In this document: in pieces, positions 45,183-56,749 of the stretch
Position numbering within the stretch: the first letter of the stretch is position 1
Layout: each line of letters begins with the position of its first letter
Origin: Blastocladiella emersonii ATCC 22665
Taxonomy: Eukaryota > Blastocladiomycota > Blastocladiomycetes > Blastocladiales > Blastocladiaceae
Assembly: GCA_025594325.1 (NCBI GenBank)
Contig: JANHCV010000009.1
Location: forward strand, 1,116,001-1,180,000
Direction of reading: 5' to 3'
DNA length: 64,000 bases
Position numbers and translations under genes: made by a program
The notes under the pieces: model-generated
Told to the model about the DNA's origin: nothing
The model's input: the letters and a program-made list of their open reading frames with translations, nothing else
The model's database searches: none

Positions 45183-48100
45183 GGCAGCGACGGTGGCGGG
45201 GTAGGAGCAGAGTGCAGCGGCCGAGGCCGAGGCGAGGGAGCCCGAGGAGCGAGAGCGGGAGCGGGAGGCGGGATCGATCCGACCGACAAGCACGATCAGG
45301 GCCGGGCCAAGCCGCGGAGAGGAGATAACGCGGAAGCGGAGGGACGGCGTGAGCGGCAGAAAGGCGGAGCTCGTGCCGCACTTGCAGCTGCAGTTGTTTG
45401 TTGCCGGCAGGTGGTGGTGGTGGTGCGGGCGGCCGAGCGGCGGCGCGAGCAGCAGCGAGGGCGGCGGTGCGTCACGGCAGCGGTGCGTGCGTCACGACGG
45501 CGGGATCCGTCGGAGAGCCGCAGCGGCGGCGGAGAGCGGGAAGCGGTGTTGGTGGTGGCGAAGCCGGGTGGGCGGCGGCGGCGGCGGCGGCGGCCGAGTG
45601 TGGCGAGCGAGAGCGTCGAGCCGTGGCGAGCCGTGCGGGGCGCGGAGGTGAGGACAAAAGAAGCGCTCCGATCGCTGGTTGGCTGAGTTGGGGCGGACAC
45701 GGTGGGCGGACGGGCAGACGCTGGGCGGCCGAGGACGAGAGAGACACTCTACCGTGCTTGCCGAAGCGCAGGACGGCAGACGATCGAGGTGTGCTGGAGA
45801 GGTGAGTGGGATGCGGGGTGGGTGAGTCGAGAGAAGTCCGATGGTCGCGGTCAGCCGCGGGCGAGACGCCGAGGGCCGTGGCGGGCCGCGGGCGACAGCG
45901 GCAGCAGCAGTGCAGGCGGTGGGCGGCAGCAAGCCCGAGGCCGACGTGCGGCGGCGGCGAGTGCGGGGTGTGCATGAGGGAGAGGGGAGCACAAGGCTGG
46001 CCGGAAGTGGTCGATGCAGGGGGCGGCAGGGCGAGGGGGCGAGGGGGAGCCGTGATGAAAGGGCGACGACTCAGATCAGGCAAGTATACAAGGGAGGCGG
46101 TGGTTCGGTCCGCACGGGGACCGGTGGGAGAGGTGGGCCGGGAGCTCGGTGCCAAGGCGGGAGCGGCTATGGTGGGGGACGAGGCGAACCACGGCGGGCG
46201 CGGCCTGCGGAGGGTGGGAGACGGAGCGCGCGGTGGACCTGCTCGGCTGGTCGGGGAGAGCAAGTGCGAGAGGGAAGCGTACCCGAGAATGGCGGCGCGC
46301 GGGCCGAAAATACGCCGCGAGCGGGGGAGGGCGGGGAGCACGCAAGCTGAGCAGGTGAGCGAGTGTGGCGAGCAGGCGGCCGCGAGCGCGAACGTGAACG
46401 TAGGCGGTGTGCGGCGTGAGGCAGCGAGCGGGTGTGCGGGCGGCGATGGGCGCGGCGTGCGTGCGTGGCCGGCGCGGCGGGCGAGGTCGGGTCACAAGGA
46501 TCGAGGGATGAAACGAGGACGGGCGACTTGTGTCGTGGGCGGTGATTGACGCGTGCGCGTCTCCAGGTGGCTGAGGGCTAGAGCTAGAGACGGGATGAGC
46601 GTGGTGCGCGTCAGTCGTGAGTGCGAGGCGAGTAATGCGCGGTGGGCGGCGGGCGGCAGGCGGCGGGGGCGGGCATACCGCGATTGGCAGTGTGCGGTAG
46701 CGCGAGCGGCAGCGCGAGGGGAGCGGTGGGAGAGAACGGCGAAAGCGGGCTGCGCAGCGACCGAGTTGCGGTGAGCGGCAAACGCGCGTCGGGGTCGGGA
46801 TGCGGGCGAGACAGCAGGGGCAAGGATCACGTTGAGCACGCCACGGGCATGCGTTCAGGAGGCAGCAGGCAGCAGGCGGCTCGTACGCGCGTGCGCGTGC
46901 TCGAGCGCAGGTGGGAGAGGAAGCGAGCGAATTGGCAGGGTTGTGCGCCGGCGCGGGAGCGAGCAAGGGCAGGGAGCGAGCGGCAGGGAGGGGTGGCGCG
47001 CGAGCGAGGGCGAGTGCACCAGACAAAGGCGGGCAGCATGTGCGGGCAGGCGGGCGCCATCGATCAGCGATGGCACAGATCGTTGCTCGAGGCGGTGCGC
47101 TCGCGCGGACGTGTGTGGGGCGTGGGGGGAGTGGAGCGAAGGGGGCCGCTGGGCGTGGCGGGATGGTCGAGTTGCATCGTGTCTCTTGTTCGCTGCGTTG
47201 CGCTGTCGAGCGAAGCAGGTCGAAGCGGAGAGAAGCAACGAGAAGCGGGAGCGGGCAGGCAGGGGCGAGCGTCGAAAGCGGGGCGCACGGCGGCTGACAC
47301 GCGCGGGGCCGTGTGGCGCTCGCTTGTGGCCCGCGGACCGCGTGGTCTGGACCCGCCCGTGGCTGGCGCCCGCGAGCGAGCGGCCCGCGCCGGATGACCC
47401 GCACGCCCTCGGCACGTCATCCCGGTCGAGGGCCAGGGATCGAAGCCGCCGAAGCGTGTGGAGAGGAAGGGACGGGAAGGGGGCGAGTGGGCGGGCGGGC
47501 GAGGGAGGGAGGCGCAACCCAAACGCGAGCATGCGAGGTGGGCGAGCGAAGGGGAGCGTGCGAAGGCGCCGGGCCCACAACAGCGACGTGCGAGGGCACA
47601 GCAGCAAGACAGCGGAGGATGGGTGGGAGGAAGCGACGGAGAGAAGTCGTACCGGCAGCGAGCAAAGTCAGTCGCGAGCGGGATCCCGCGGCGGCGAGCG
47701 TTGCGCGCAGCGGGCGGATGTGCGAGCAGGCACGAGAGGCGAGTCGAGCCGCGAGTCCGGGTGGTCGCGAGCAGCGGGGCGATGCTCAGGCAGTCGTAGC
47801 CAGAGAGTGATCGGCCCGCCCGATCATACGCGCGGGGGAGAAGAGGCAGCGCGCGGGGGGGGGCGGGGCGGCCCGGTCGGGCGGGGTCTGGCCCCTTTTT
47901 CGACGGCTGCCCTGTGCCCTGCCGCGAGCCGGCTCCTGAGTCTGGGCCTTCCCCGATCGCGTCTGACAGGCCTGTTTCGCGCCGCGCGATGCGATTGGCC
48001 ACGCCTACGGTGACGCGCGATTGCGTGGCCCTGCCACATGGCGCCCGGCACGTGCTCCCTGCCATTCTTGTTTTCCTTGTCGCTTCCGCCGGACCGCTCG

Positions 48101-48423
48101 CTCTTTCGCTCTTTCCTCTCCGCCCTGCCTCTCACAACAGGCCTCCCGCCTTTGCGCGCGCCGCGCTCCGATCACCCGCGAGCGCTGCCGCTGCCGAGCC
48201 GGCCCGCACCGCACCGATCCACGCTTGCTCATCCTCTGTCATCAGCACCCTTGTTCCCAGGAGGTGGCGGTGCAGAGCTTCCTCCCCTTCCGCTTCGCGA
48301 CCCGCCGCATCGCGCGCCGCCTTTGCCCACCCCGATCACCGCCGACCGCGCGACCGCGCTACCGCCGACCGCCCGGCCCGACCTGTTCCCGCGCGTCCCG
48401 TCCCGCCCTGCCCGCCCCCCACC
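45183..48423. other. Purine-skewed, GC-rich gene-free interval
   Basis: About 3.2 kb between the divergent GATA gene (-) and the NEDP1-like gene (+). From about 45.3 to 47.8 kb the plus strand is strongly G/A-rich with many GCGAGCGAG/GGGCGAGCG runs, so many frames stay open by composition alone, up to 442 codons on the minus strand. None shows a recognisable domain. The last 500 bp turn pyrimidine-rich before the NEDP1-like start. Confidence 0.5.
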
Positions 48424-49074
48424 ATGACCTCACCTTACGACCCGCTCATCCTGACGCGCGGTGACACGTCGCTGTACCGCTCCGACGTGCTGTCGGCGTC
48501 GCCCGGCGCGTGGCTGACCGACGCCGCCATCGCGTACGCCTTCGAGGTCCTTGCCCCTCACCCCAAACCCGCCCTCGCCCTCGTCGCGCCCACCATCGTG
48601 CGCCTCGTCAACGACCTGCAGGGCGACGACCCCGCCACCGTGCGCGCCATCCTCGCCGGCTCGCCGCTCCTGACCGCGCGTCTCCTGCTGCTCCCCGTCA
48701 ACGACGCCGCGGCCCACGTCTTCGGCGGGTCACACTGGTCGACGCTGCTCGTCGACGTGCTCTCCCAAAAGTTTGTCCACTTTGACAGCTACGGCGGGAG
48801 CAACCGCATGCCCGCGCTGCGGCTCGCGCGCACCGTCGCTGGCGTGCTGGGGATCCGCGTCCCGTCGCAGCTGCCCGAGGGCGAGTGCGTGCAGCAGACC
48901 AACGGGCACGACTGCGGCGTGTGCGTCGTCGCGATCGCCGCTGCCCTCGCGCAGCACGGCGGCGAGGGGTTGGATGTCGCGACGTGGCGGCCGCTCGCGC
49001 CCGACACGGATCTCGGCGCGACGCGCGAGTGGTTGCAGGACCAGCTCGCGGACGATCTCGCGAACCGCGAGTGA
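48424..49074 (+). CDS. NEDP1/SENP8-like deneddylase (Ulp1 family cysteine protease)
   Basis: 216 aa, single exon, the usual length for NEDP1. The catalytic triad is visible in order: His in FGGSHWSTLLVD, Asp in VHFDSYGGSN, Gln and Cys in QQTNGHDCGVCVV. The N-terminal part (RSDVLSASPGAWLTDAAIAY) matches the 'W-L-x-D/N' strand of Ulp1 folds. It should remove NEDD8 from cullins and process the NEDD8 precursor in cytosol and nucleus. The start at 48424 follows CCACC and leaves no N-terminal extension; an upstream in-frame ATG exists but the sequence there is low-complexity. Confidence 0.9.
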   Translation: MTSPYDPLILTRGDTSLYRSDVLSASPGAWLTDAAIAYAFEVLAPHPKPALALVAPTIVRLVNDLQGDDPATVRAILAGSPLLTARLLLLPVNDAAAHVFGGSHWSTLLVDVLSQKFVHFDSYGGSNRMPALRLARTVAGVLGIRVPSQLPEGECVQQTNGHDCGVCVVAIAAALAQHGGEGLDVATWRPLAPDTDLGATREWLQDQLADDLANRE

Positions 49075-49260
49075 GCGCGCTTGACACCTCGGGCTTGACC
49101 ATGGCCACGGCTTGGATGAGCGCCGCGTCTCGCACCTGTCGCTGTCTCCGCCACACGTGATTGTCCGACGCGTCTCACACGACTTTTCTCTCCGCTGTGC
49201 GATCCAACACCTTCCCTCCCCTCCCACCCCTCTGTACCAACAATACACGCACGAAACTCC

Positions 49261-50345
49261 ATGGAAACACCGATCCTACCCCCGCCGCCGCTCCCCGTGG
49301 CCCCGCGCAAGTTTGAGCTGGCCACCGTCCGCGCCGCCGCCACGCGCGAGCGGCACCATGCCCCGGCCGCGACTGCGGCTGCGGCCGCGGCCGCCGCGCC
49401 GGTCAAGGCCAAAGTTGCTGAAATGAATGGCCAGCGGCGGCCGCGCAACTCGGACTCGGCGCGCGAGCGGGCCATCCGCGCGGTCCCCGCGTCGACGCCG
49501 GGGAGTATGGCGCACCACCACCACGAATGGTAACTCATCCACGCGCTCGATCACATCTCACCCGCCCGCTCACCTACCCGCGATGTAGGATCCGCAACGT
49601 CCCCACCCCCTCGTCCACCGACCCACCGCGCCGCTCCCTGACCGCGGCCTCCTCGGCGCTCGCCCCGCGACACCACGCGGCCGCGATCCCGTACCGCCCG
49701 CTGTTCACGACGCCGGCCGCGCCACGGATCCGGTTCGACGCGGTCCACGAGCGCCCGCGCGTCTCGCACCTCGGGACCACGCAGTTCGCGGGCGTGCCGG
49801 GCGACGCGCGCGTCCTCGTCCCGAGCGAGGTGCATGGGCGCGGGTCGTTGTCAGTCGAGTGGGCGGGGCAGGAGAAGCGATCGTTGTCGCCGCGGCCGCG
49901 GGGAGAAGTGGGGGCGGTTGCGACGTGCGGACAAGATCTGGCCGTGGCCAGGAAGCCGTCGGCCGCGGCACTGGGTCCGCGCAAGTTCACGGACCTGCTC
50001 GACCACCACGACGCAGCGACGCGGCCGGCCGCGGCGTCAGTCCTTGGCACCCACACCTCCACTCCCTCATCCCCCTCAACGCTGTGGACCGCGGGCACCC
50101 TCGCCGGCCCGCTCGCCTGGCGCGCCGTTCCGCCGCCCAGCCGACTGCACCGCCCGGCGCTCCTCCCCGCCGCCGCCGCGCCACCACGTCTCGACCGCCC
50201 GGCGCCGCGCGGCGCGCTCAACGGCAACTGGACCCACGACACGGCGTTTGTCGTGAAACCCTCCCCCGGCGCGCCCGCGTACCTGGCGGATGCGGACGCG
50301 GCGCGGTACGTGACGACGGTGCAGCGAGTCCATGGTGTTGTTTGA
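49261..50345 (+). CDS. Unknown basic protein, two exons, 341 aa
   Basis: Exons 49261-49529 and 49589-50345 around a 59-bp intron (GTAACT..TAG); the join gives HHHHEWIRNVPTPSSTD. I do not recognise the family. It is Pro/Ala/Arg-rich with short ordered-looking pieces (RFDAVHERPRVSHLGTTQF; GPRKFTDLLDHHDAAT; GNWTHDTAFVVKPSPGAPAY). The layout of short Pro/Tyr/Trp motifs in a disordered chain recalls axonemal microtubule-associated proteins, but this is only an impression. It ends 39 bp from the converging GATA-PHD gene, so the 3' ends are very close. Confidence 0.6.
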
Positions 50346-50384
50346 TTAAGGGGGGCAATGTATTACAGGTGTTTCTACTACAAC

Positions 50385-53300
50385 TTAGACCGCCGCGCCG
50401 GCAGCGCCGCGGGGCGCCGCGCGTCCACTCGCCGGGCCCACGACCGCGACCGCCGCGGTAGCCGCCGTAGCGGGCTCCTTGCGCTTGCGCTTGCGCGTGG
50501 CGGGCCGCTCGGGCGGCGGGAACGAGACGCGCGTGAGCGGGTTGGGCTGCGGCGGGGCCTCGTCCTCGATGTAGAAGGTGTCGAGCCGCTGCCGCGAGCA
50601 CGCGTGCGAGCAGAACCAGGTCGAGTGCGCGTGGTGCGCCGGCGGGGCCGGCTGGCCCGCGCCCGTGGCCGTGGCCGCGTTGGCCGCGGCCGCGGCATCG
50701 GTGGTGCTACTCTCGACCAGCGTCGCCGACGCCGGCGAACAGTGGCGGTGGTACGACTTCTGGCACCCGCCGCACATCTGCAGCGGGTTGTCGGGCGTCG
50801 AGTGCGTGCGCTGGCACGGCCAGCAGTCTACACCGGCCAAAAGAGTCAGTGCCACGGCCACGAACAGCAAGAAGCGAGAGAAACGTACACTCCTGGATGA
50901 CCGGAAACACGCGCGCCTCCATGGCCTCGCCGAGGAACCCCGTGAGATCGAGCCGGACGCGCTTCGACCCGGCGATCCCGGCCCACGCGCACCCGTGCTT
51001 GTTGCACAGCGACTTCTTGCCCCAGGGTCCGTACCGCCAGTTGGGCGACTGCGTGACCCCGCAGAACCGGCACCACGGCACGTTCATCCCCGACAGCCGC
51101 TCGAAAAAGGTCGGCCGCGGTGCCGGCAGCGTCGTCGATGCCGCTGAGGGCAGGAGGGGTTTCGGGATGAAGGCCGCGGCAGCGGGCGGGCGCGGCGCCG
51201 TGTCGACGGCGGCGAGCGCGGAGGCCAGCTGCGAGACGGGTTTCAAAGTCAGCTTCACCTTCTTCGCCGGCCGCTGCGTCGACCGCGACCGAGAAGCCGG
51301 CTGGCGTGCGGCCGCCGCGGGCTTCATGGCCGGCATCCGCCGCTCGCCGACGGGCGCCGCGTACGCGTTGGCGCGAGCCGGCGTGGCCACGGGCTGGTGC
51401 TGCGTCGGCACCGTGAGCGTGATCCGCTTGACGGGCACGCTCGACTGCGGCTGCTGCGGCTGCTGGTAGTGCTGGTGGTGCTGGTGGTGCTCGGGGTTGA
51501 AGTACAGCCCCGCGGGAGGCGAGAAGATGAGCTGCGTGAGCTTGACCTGCTCCGGCTCGTCATCGACGACCATCGCCTCGGCCTCGGGCTCCGGCGACAG
51601 AACACGCACCGGCGTCGGCTCGGGCGTCATGGCGCGGCACATGGCCGCCGGGATCCCGCCGGGGAACTTGTGCCCGACGGTCCGCCGCGCACCCGCACCC
51701 CGGCGCGCGGGGCGCACGGCCGCCGCGAGCTTGGTTTTGGGTTCGGCGGGTGCGGGCGCGAGGACGGCGAGCGGGACACCCGGCTCGGGCATGCGGCTGA
51801 GGACTGCGGGCTCGATGGTCTCGGGGAGCGCGGGTTCGGCGGCGGCGAAAGTGGGCGCGAGAAGTGAAGGGACCGCGAGGCCGACGCCGAACGGGCGGAT
51901 CACGACGGCGCGCGGCGAGTCGAACAGGGACGACGACCCGATGTCGCACGTTGGGGCCGACGGCGCGGAGGCCGGCGTGGTAGTGCCGGCGCAGTCGAGG
52001 TACACCTTGTGCGCGACTGCGAACGGCGCGTCCGCGGCGGCGGCGGGCGTGTCGCAGCCGGCGTCGAGCGGCGACTCGGCGAGCAGCCCGCTACTGGACT
52101 CCTCGACCGCGGTCACTGCGACAGCGGCCGCCAGGTCCGCGAACGACGCGGCGAGCGGGTTGGCCACGGACTCGGTGACGGCGGCGCACAGCCAGCTGGT
52201 GTTACCCGAGCCGGGCGACGGCGGCACGACGACGCCGAGCGGCGCGTCGGCAGCCGTGGTGAGGAACAGCTCGCTGGACGCGCGCGCGAGGAACGCCGTC
52301 GAAGGAGAGGCGGACCGCAGCGGGTCGACGAGCATCGGGTCCGTGTCGTCGCCCGCGAGACTGAACATGGAGTGCCCGCCGCGGCTGAACGCCGAGTCGG
52401 TGCGCTTGAGCTGGCCGGTCCCCACCGCCGCCGTCGTCGCGGCGGTCGTCACGGCCGCCGTCGTCGGCTCGAACACGTTGGTCCACTCCATCTCCACCCC
52501 CATTCCCTGCCTCTCCTCGCCCACCCCCTCCTCGTCAACCAGCCACGCGTCGCCCTTGAGCGCGGTCGCGTACCTGAACGCGGCGCGGTACGCCGACGGG
52601 TTAATCGCGAGATCCTTTTCGCAGCACCGGTGCAGGTCGGGCCCGCCGCCGTGCACCGCGTCGTCGTCGCCGAGCCCTGCGGGGAGCACGGGCAGCGAGT
52701 GCAGCACCTTGCGGCACGGCGGGCACAGAAGCGCGGTCAGCAGCCGGTGCGACTCGAGCGTCGCCTCCCACTTGCGCGCAAACTCGGCCAGGTGCGCACC
52801 GCACGGGAGGCAGAACAGGCTCGGGCGCGACGGCGCGAGGGTGGACGTCGAGGGGCGCGGGAGGGGCGCGGGTGCCGGGATCGGGGCCGGCGCGGGCCGA
52901 GGGGGAGGGAACGTGTGGTAGTGGTGGTGGTGGTGGTGGAACTGCTGCTGGGTCCGGACCGGCGGCGGCGGGAGCGGCGCGGGCAGCGCGTGGTGATGGT
53001 GGTGGTGGTGCGGGTGGACAGGAGGGAACACGGGGAGCATGCTCGCGACGGGCGACGGCGGGAGCTGCGGCAGCGGGACATGGTGGTGTTGGTGGTGCGG
53101 GTGCGGAACCGGCAGGCCCGTCGGGTACTCGTCGTCGCCGAACGGCGTCGGCAGCGGCGACGCGGTCGGCCCGGCGTGCCCGTGGCCATAGCCGCCGTGG
53201 TAGTACCCGCGCGCGGGCGGCAGCGGCGGGAGTGGCGGCAGGACCTGCTGCCGGTGCTGCGGGCGGTGGCGCTGGCCGTGGTCGACGCCGAACTGGTGGT

Positions 53301-53385
53301 GGGGGTGGTGGTCGCCGCTGGCGAACCGGAGCTGCTGCTGTTGCTGGGCCATGGCGGACGCGGATGTTGGAATCGTCGCGTGCAT
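50385..53385 (-). CDS. GATA-like finger plus PHD finger nuclear protein
   Basis: Exon 1 50889-53385, intron 50828-50888 (GTACGT..TAG), exon 2 50385-50827; about 979 aa. N-terminal half: His/Pro/Gln-rich, then a Cys-containing block (LFCLPCGAHLAEFARKW ... LLCPPCRKVLHSLP). Near residue 760 is a divergent GATA-type finger, WCRFCGVTQSPNWRYGPWG with CNKHGCAWAG: C-x2-C-x18-C-x3-C, where the second pair normally has x2. The exon join gives YCWPCQRTHSTPDNPLQMCG, GCQKSYHRHCSP and STWFCSHAC, a C4-H-C3-type PHD finger. It ends in a basic KRKRKEP signal. Predicted to read histone tails while contacting DNA; function inferred. Confidence 0.7.
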
Positions 53386-54273
53386 GGTTGTTGTTGAGGA
53401 ATTAGTGGATCGAGTACGGCTATACGAAGGACAGCGGGGTGAGATGACGACGATGGCCGCGACGTCGCGGGGAGGCGGACCTTGCGAGTCGAGCGAGCCG
53501 GGTCTATGAAGTAGTCGGCGCTATCTAGTCTAGCGAGTCTAGTCTAGTCTAGTCGTCTATGTCGAAGAAGAGTCGACAGGCCGGAGAGCGTGATGGCGAG
53601 TAGAAGACCTCCGCGCGAGTCTATGTCGTGTGTGCAAAACGGAGGAGGGAGGGAGAGAGCAAACACGGAACGGGGCGGCCGTGCAGATGGTCAACAGCCG
53701 AGCGGGGCGGAGATCATGAGCGTAGGCGTCAGGTAGGAGTAAGACGAAAGTCGACAAGGAGTTGGTTGGGTATGGCAACAGGAGAGCGGGGGCGGGCGCG
53801 GGAGGAAGGAGGCGGGGCGCGGGGCGGACGCGAGGGCGAGGGCCAGGGCGACGTCAGCAGCCGCTCGCGCTCATTCGTTTGCGCCGAGTGCGAGTGGAGA
53901 CAAACGCGCGTCGCGTGCGCCGAGTGCCGAGGCCGAGTGTTGCATGGCGCGCTTTTCTTTTCTCAGTCGCACGCGTCGCGCGACGCGTCGGCCGCGCGCT
54001 CGGTGGAGACACTTTTTTGCGCCGAGTCGCGGCGCGAGAGGCGGGAGGCAGTCGCGGACCACGGGTTCGTCACGATGACAGCGGTGCGGACGCGCCGCGC
54101 GCGCCCCGCGTGGGACGCGTCCCTCACGTCCGCGTGACGGGCACGCGGTCCGGTGCGAGACACGGCGTGACTCGGACTGCCGATCTCTCATTTTTCTCTC
54201 CCAGCGGACACGCACTTTGTCAATAGGATGAGATATAGCGAGGTACACGTATGAGTTATACAAAAGACGGGAA
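53386..54273. other. Intergenic, promoter of GATA-PHD gene and RAD51 3' flank
   Basis: No gene supported. Contains a TCTAGTCTAG repeat (53522-53552) and ACGCGTC motifs near 53985 and 54115. Confidence 0.5.
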
Positions 54274-54382
54274 GCGACCGCGACCGCGACCGCGACCGCG
54301 ACCGCGACCGCGACCGCGACCGCGACCGCGACCGCGACCGCGACCGCGACCGCGACCGCGACCGCGACCGCGACCGCGACCG
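54274..54382. repeat. (GCGACC)n minisatellite just after RAD51
   Basis: About 18 near-perfect tandem copies of the hexamer GCGACC (GGTCGC on the coding strand of RAD51), ending 6 bp from the RAD51 stop and so probably within its 3' UTR. Confidence 0.95.
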
Positions 54383-54388
54383 TCAAAC

Positions 54389-55559
54389 CTACTCGGCCGC
54401 GTCCGTGATGCCCTCGGCCGAGATGGCGAACATGGCGTCGGCCTCGGGCAAGCACGGCGAGTCGTACACCTTGCACACGCGGGTCTCGCCGCGGCCCTTG
54501 CGGAGCATGAGGCGGGTGGTGGACGCGTGGGCCATGATGTTGCCGCCAATCGGCTTCTTGGGGTCGGCGTTGAACATGCCGCCGCCGCCGCCGTCGACCT
54601 GGGCGACGACCTGGTTCGTCATGACGACGGCCACGCCAAACTCGTCGGCGAGCCGCAGCAGCGCGCGCAGGAACTTGGCCAGGTGCATCTGGCGCGCCGA
54701 CAGCTCGCCGCGACCCCCATAATCGGTGCGGTACAGCGACGTGGCCGAGTCGACGATCAGCAGCGCGTACCGGGCCTCGGCCATCATGGCGGACGCCTGG
54801 ATCAGCAGGTCGAGCTGGTGGTCCGAGTTGTAGGCGCGCGCGTACGCAATGTTCTCGAGGACCTCGGGCCCGTCCATGTTGAAGCGGTCGGCGACCGCCA
54901 GACACCGCTCGGGGCGGAAGGTGCCCTCCGTGTCGATGTACATGCACCGGCCCTCGCCGCCGCCCATCTCGATGGGCAGCTGGCACGTCACGGCCAGCGT
55001 GTGGCACAGCTGCGTCTTGCCCGTGCGGAACTCGCCAAACAGCTCCGTGATCGACCCCGTCTCGATGCCGCCGCCCAGCAGCTTGTCGAGCTCGGCCGAC
55101 CCCGTCGTCAGGTGCACCAGGTCCGCTCGCCGCTCGTACACCTCGGTGGCCGTGCGGAACCCGAGCGGCACCAGCTTGCCGGCTAGACGAGGGTGTGGGG
55201 TTGGGCGGGTGAGACACACTCCAGCACGCACTGCCACGCGGAGAAGTGAACGCCGTACCCTCGGCGAGAATCTTCTCGGCCTTGGCTTCGGAAATGCCCT
55301 TGATGTTGAGCAGCGCCTTCTTGGGCGTGTACGCGAGCGACTCGACCGTGTGGAACCCGGCCTCGGTGAGCTTCTTGAGGTCCGTTGCCGTGATGCCGGA
55401 GAGACCCTATGGTTGCGTGTGCTAGCGTCAGCGGGAGCCCTGCAGCCGTTTGTTGGGGAGGGCGACAGGACGCACCTCGAGCTGCTTGACCGGCAGCGGA
55501 CCGGCCGACGCCTCGCCCATCATCTCGTAGTCCTCGGTGCCTTGCATCTGGCCCTCCAT
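54389..55559 (-). CDS. RAD51: RAD51 recombinase
   Basis: Exons 55476-55559, 55259-55406 and 54389-55182 (introns 69 and 76 bp) give 341 aa, close to the usual 339. Strand-exchange ATPase of homologous recombination. N-terminal helix-hairpin-helix domain: [36 protein letters not shown]. Walker [10 protein letters not shown], Walker [12 protein letters not shown], the L2-loop region with [12 protein letters not shown], and the C-terminal [19 protein letters not shown] block. The ending ([11 protein letters not shown]) and the N-terminal [12 protein letters not shown] favour RAD51 over DMC1. The start is the ATG at 55559. Confidence 0.93.
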
Positions 55560-55880
55560 GGTGGCGTCGGTGCGTGGCGTTGTGTGTAGGTGGTAGTAAC
55601 GTGGTGCCACTCGGCAAGGGTGCTGGTTGCTGCAGGTCTGAGTGTGTGGCAGCGGCGCGGTTTTGTTCGCGGGAGGGAGAGCGGGAGCAGCGGCCGAGGG
55701 AGCGGTGGTGGTGGTGGTCGCGGAGTGTGCGAGTCACTCCGCCGATGGGCCTGAGACGTGGGACGCCGCCGCCTCTCGACTTTGCCGACTCACTCGACGT
55801 CTCTGCGTGCGATGCATTAGAATATATCGATAGGGCGAGGAACGGATGATGGGAAAGAAATATACACAAGGAGGACGCTC

Positions 55881-56504
55881 TCAAGCGCACTCGGCGCGCC
55901 CGGCCTCGCTGCACAGCCGCACACTCCCGACAGCGCCAGGGAACCCGCGCCCGCGGCGCAGCTTGAGGTAGTCGCCCGGCGCGTGCAGGGCGAGCGCGGC
56001 CGCGGCCGACGGCACCACTTTGCCCGACCCGCGGTCCAGCACCCACGCGGCCGCCTCGCTGCACCCGGGCTGCGCGTACAGCTTGGCGTAGGTCCCGTCG
56101 GCCGCCTTGGCGCTGTGCACGCGCGGCATCGCGGACGTCAGCGTGATGCACACGCTCGGCGGCGCGGCGGTCGGGGAGGAAGAGGAGGAGTCGGCGGGAT
56201 CGAGGGAGGCTGTCACGGGGGTGCCGCTGAAGTACGGCTCGGGGAACAGCGCTACAGCAAGTCATCGGCGGTCAGCGAGACGCCTTTCTCTCATCCCTCA
56301 CCCCAATCCCGGAACAGTACCGATCGACAACCACGTCGGCGACTGCGCCGCGCGGCCTCCGGCAACGCCCGGGTGGTCGAGCGGGTTCTGCTGCAGCCGG
56401 TGCGCGGTCGGCGCCATCACGGCGGGCAGCGCCACGGCGACGCGGGTGGCCACCGCGAGGAGCGCCACGAGGGCCGCCACGAGGGCAGCGGACGGCGATG
56501 GCAT
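55881..56504 (-). CDS. Small predicted secreted protein, 184 aa
   Basis: Exons 56321-56504 and 55881-56251, intron 69 bp (GTACTG..TAG); the join gives WLSIALFPEPYFSG. The N-terminus (MPSPSAALVAALVALLAVAT) is a classic signal peptide with cleavage expected near residue 27. No membrane helix follows. Cysteines at SVCITLTS, PGCSEAA, RLCSEAGRAEC suggest disulfides. The family is not recognised. Secreted, vacuolar or wall-associated location is inferred. Confidence 0.6.
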
Positions 56505-56749
56505 GGTCGTTGCGGCGAGTGGTTGTTGATGCGTAGCTACGTGTCGTTTGCGTTGCGGGGTGAGGTGGAGGGAGGGGCGCGCGGAGGCGGACTTGTTCCA
56601 TCGCAGCGGCATCGCCCAGGGCAGCGCCACCACGGCCGGCGACCACCGCAGCCAAGCTCAGAGAAACGAGTCCAGGACAAGCGAGAAATAGAATAGATAG
56701 GAGACGCGACACATAGGGAGACACTCGTGAGCAGTACAACACCATCATC

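Noticed and set aside
44602-45204. Plus-strand frames opposite the first GATA exon
   Set aside because: Antisense to an exon whose splice sites keep phase.
46076-48013. Frames of 393-442 codons on both strands
   Set aside because: Low-complexity Arg/Ala/Gly/Pro sequence in a purine-skewed stretch; no domain, no conserved start, no plausible splice structure.
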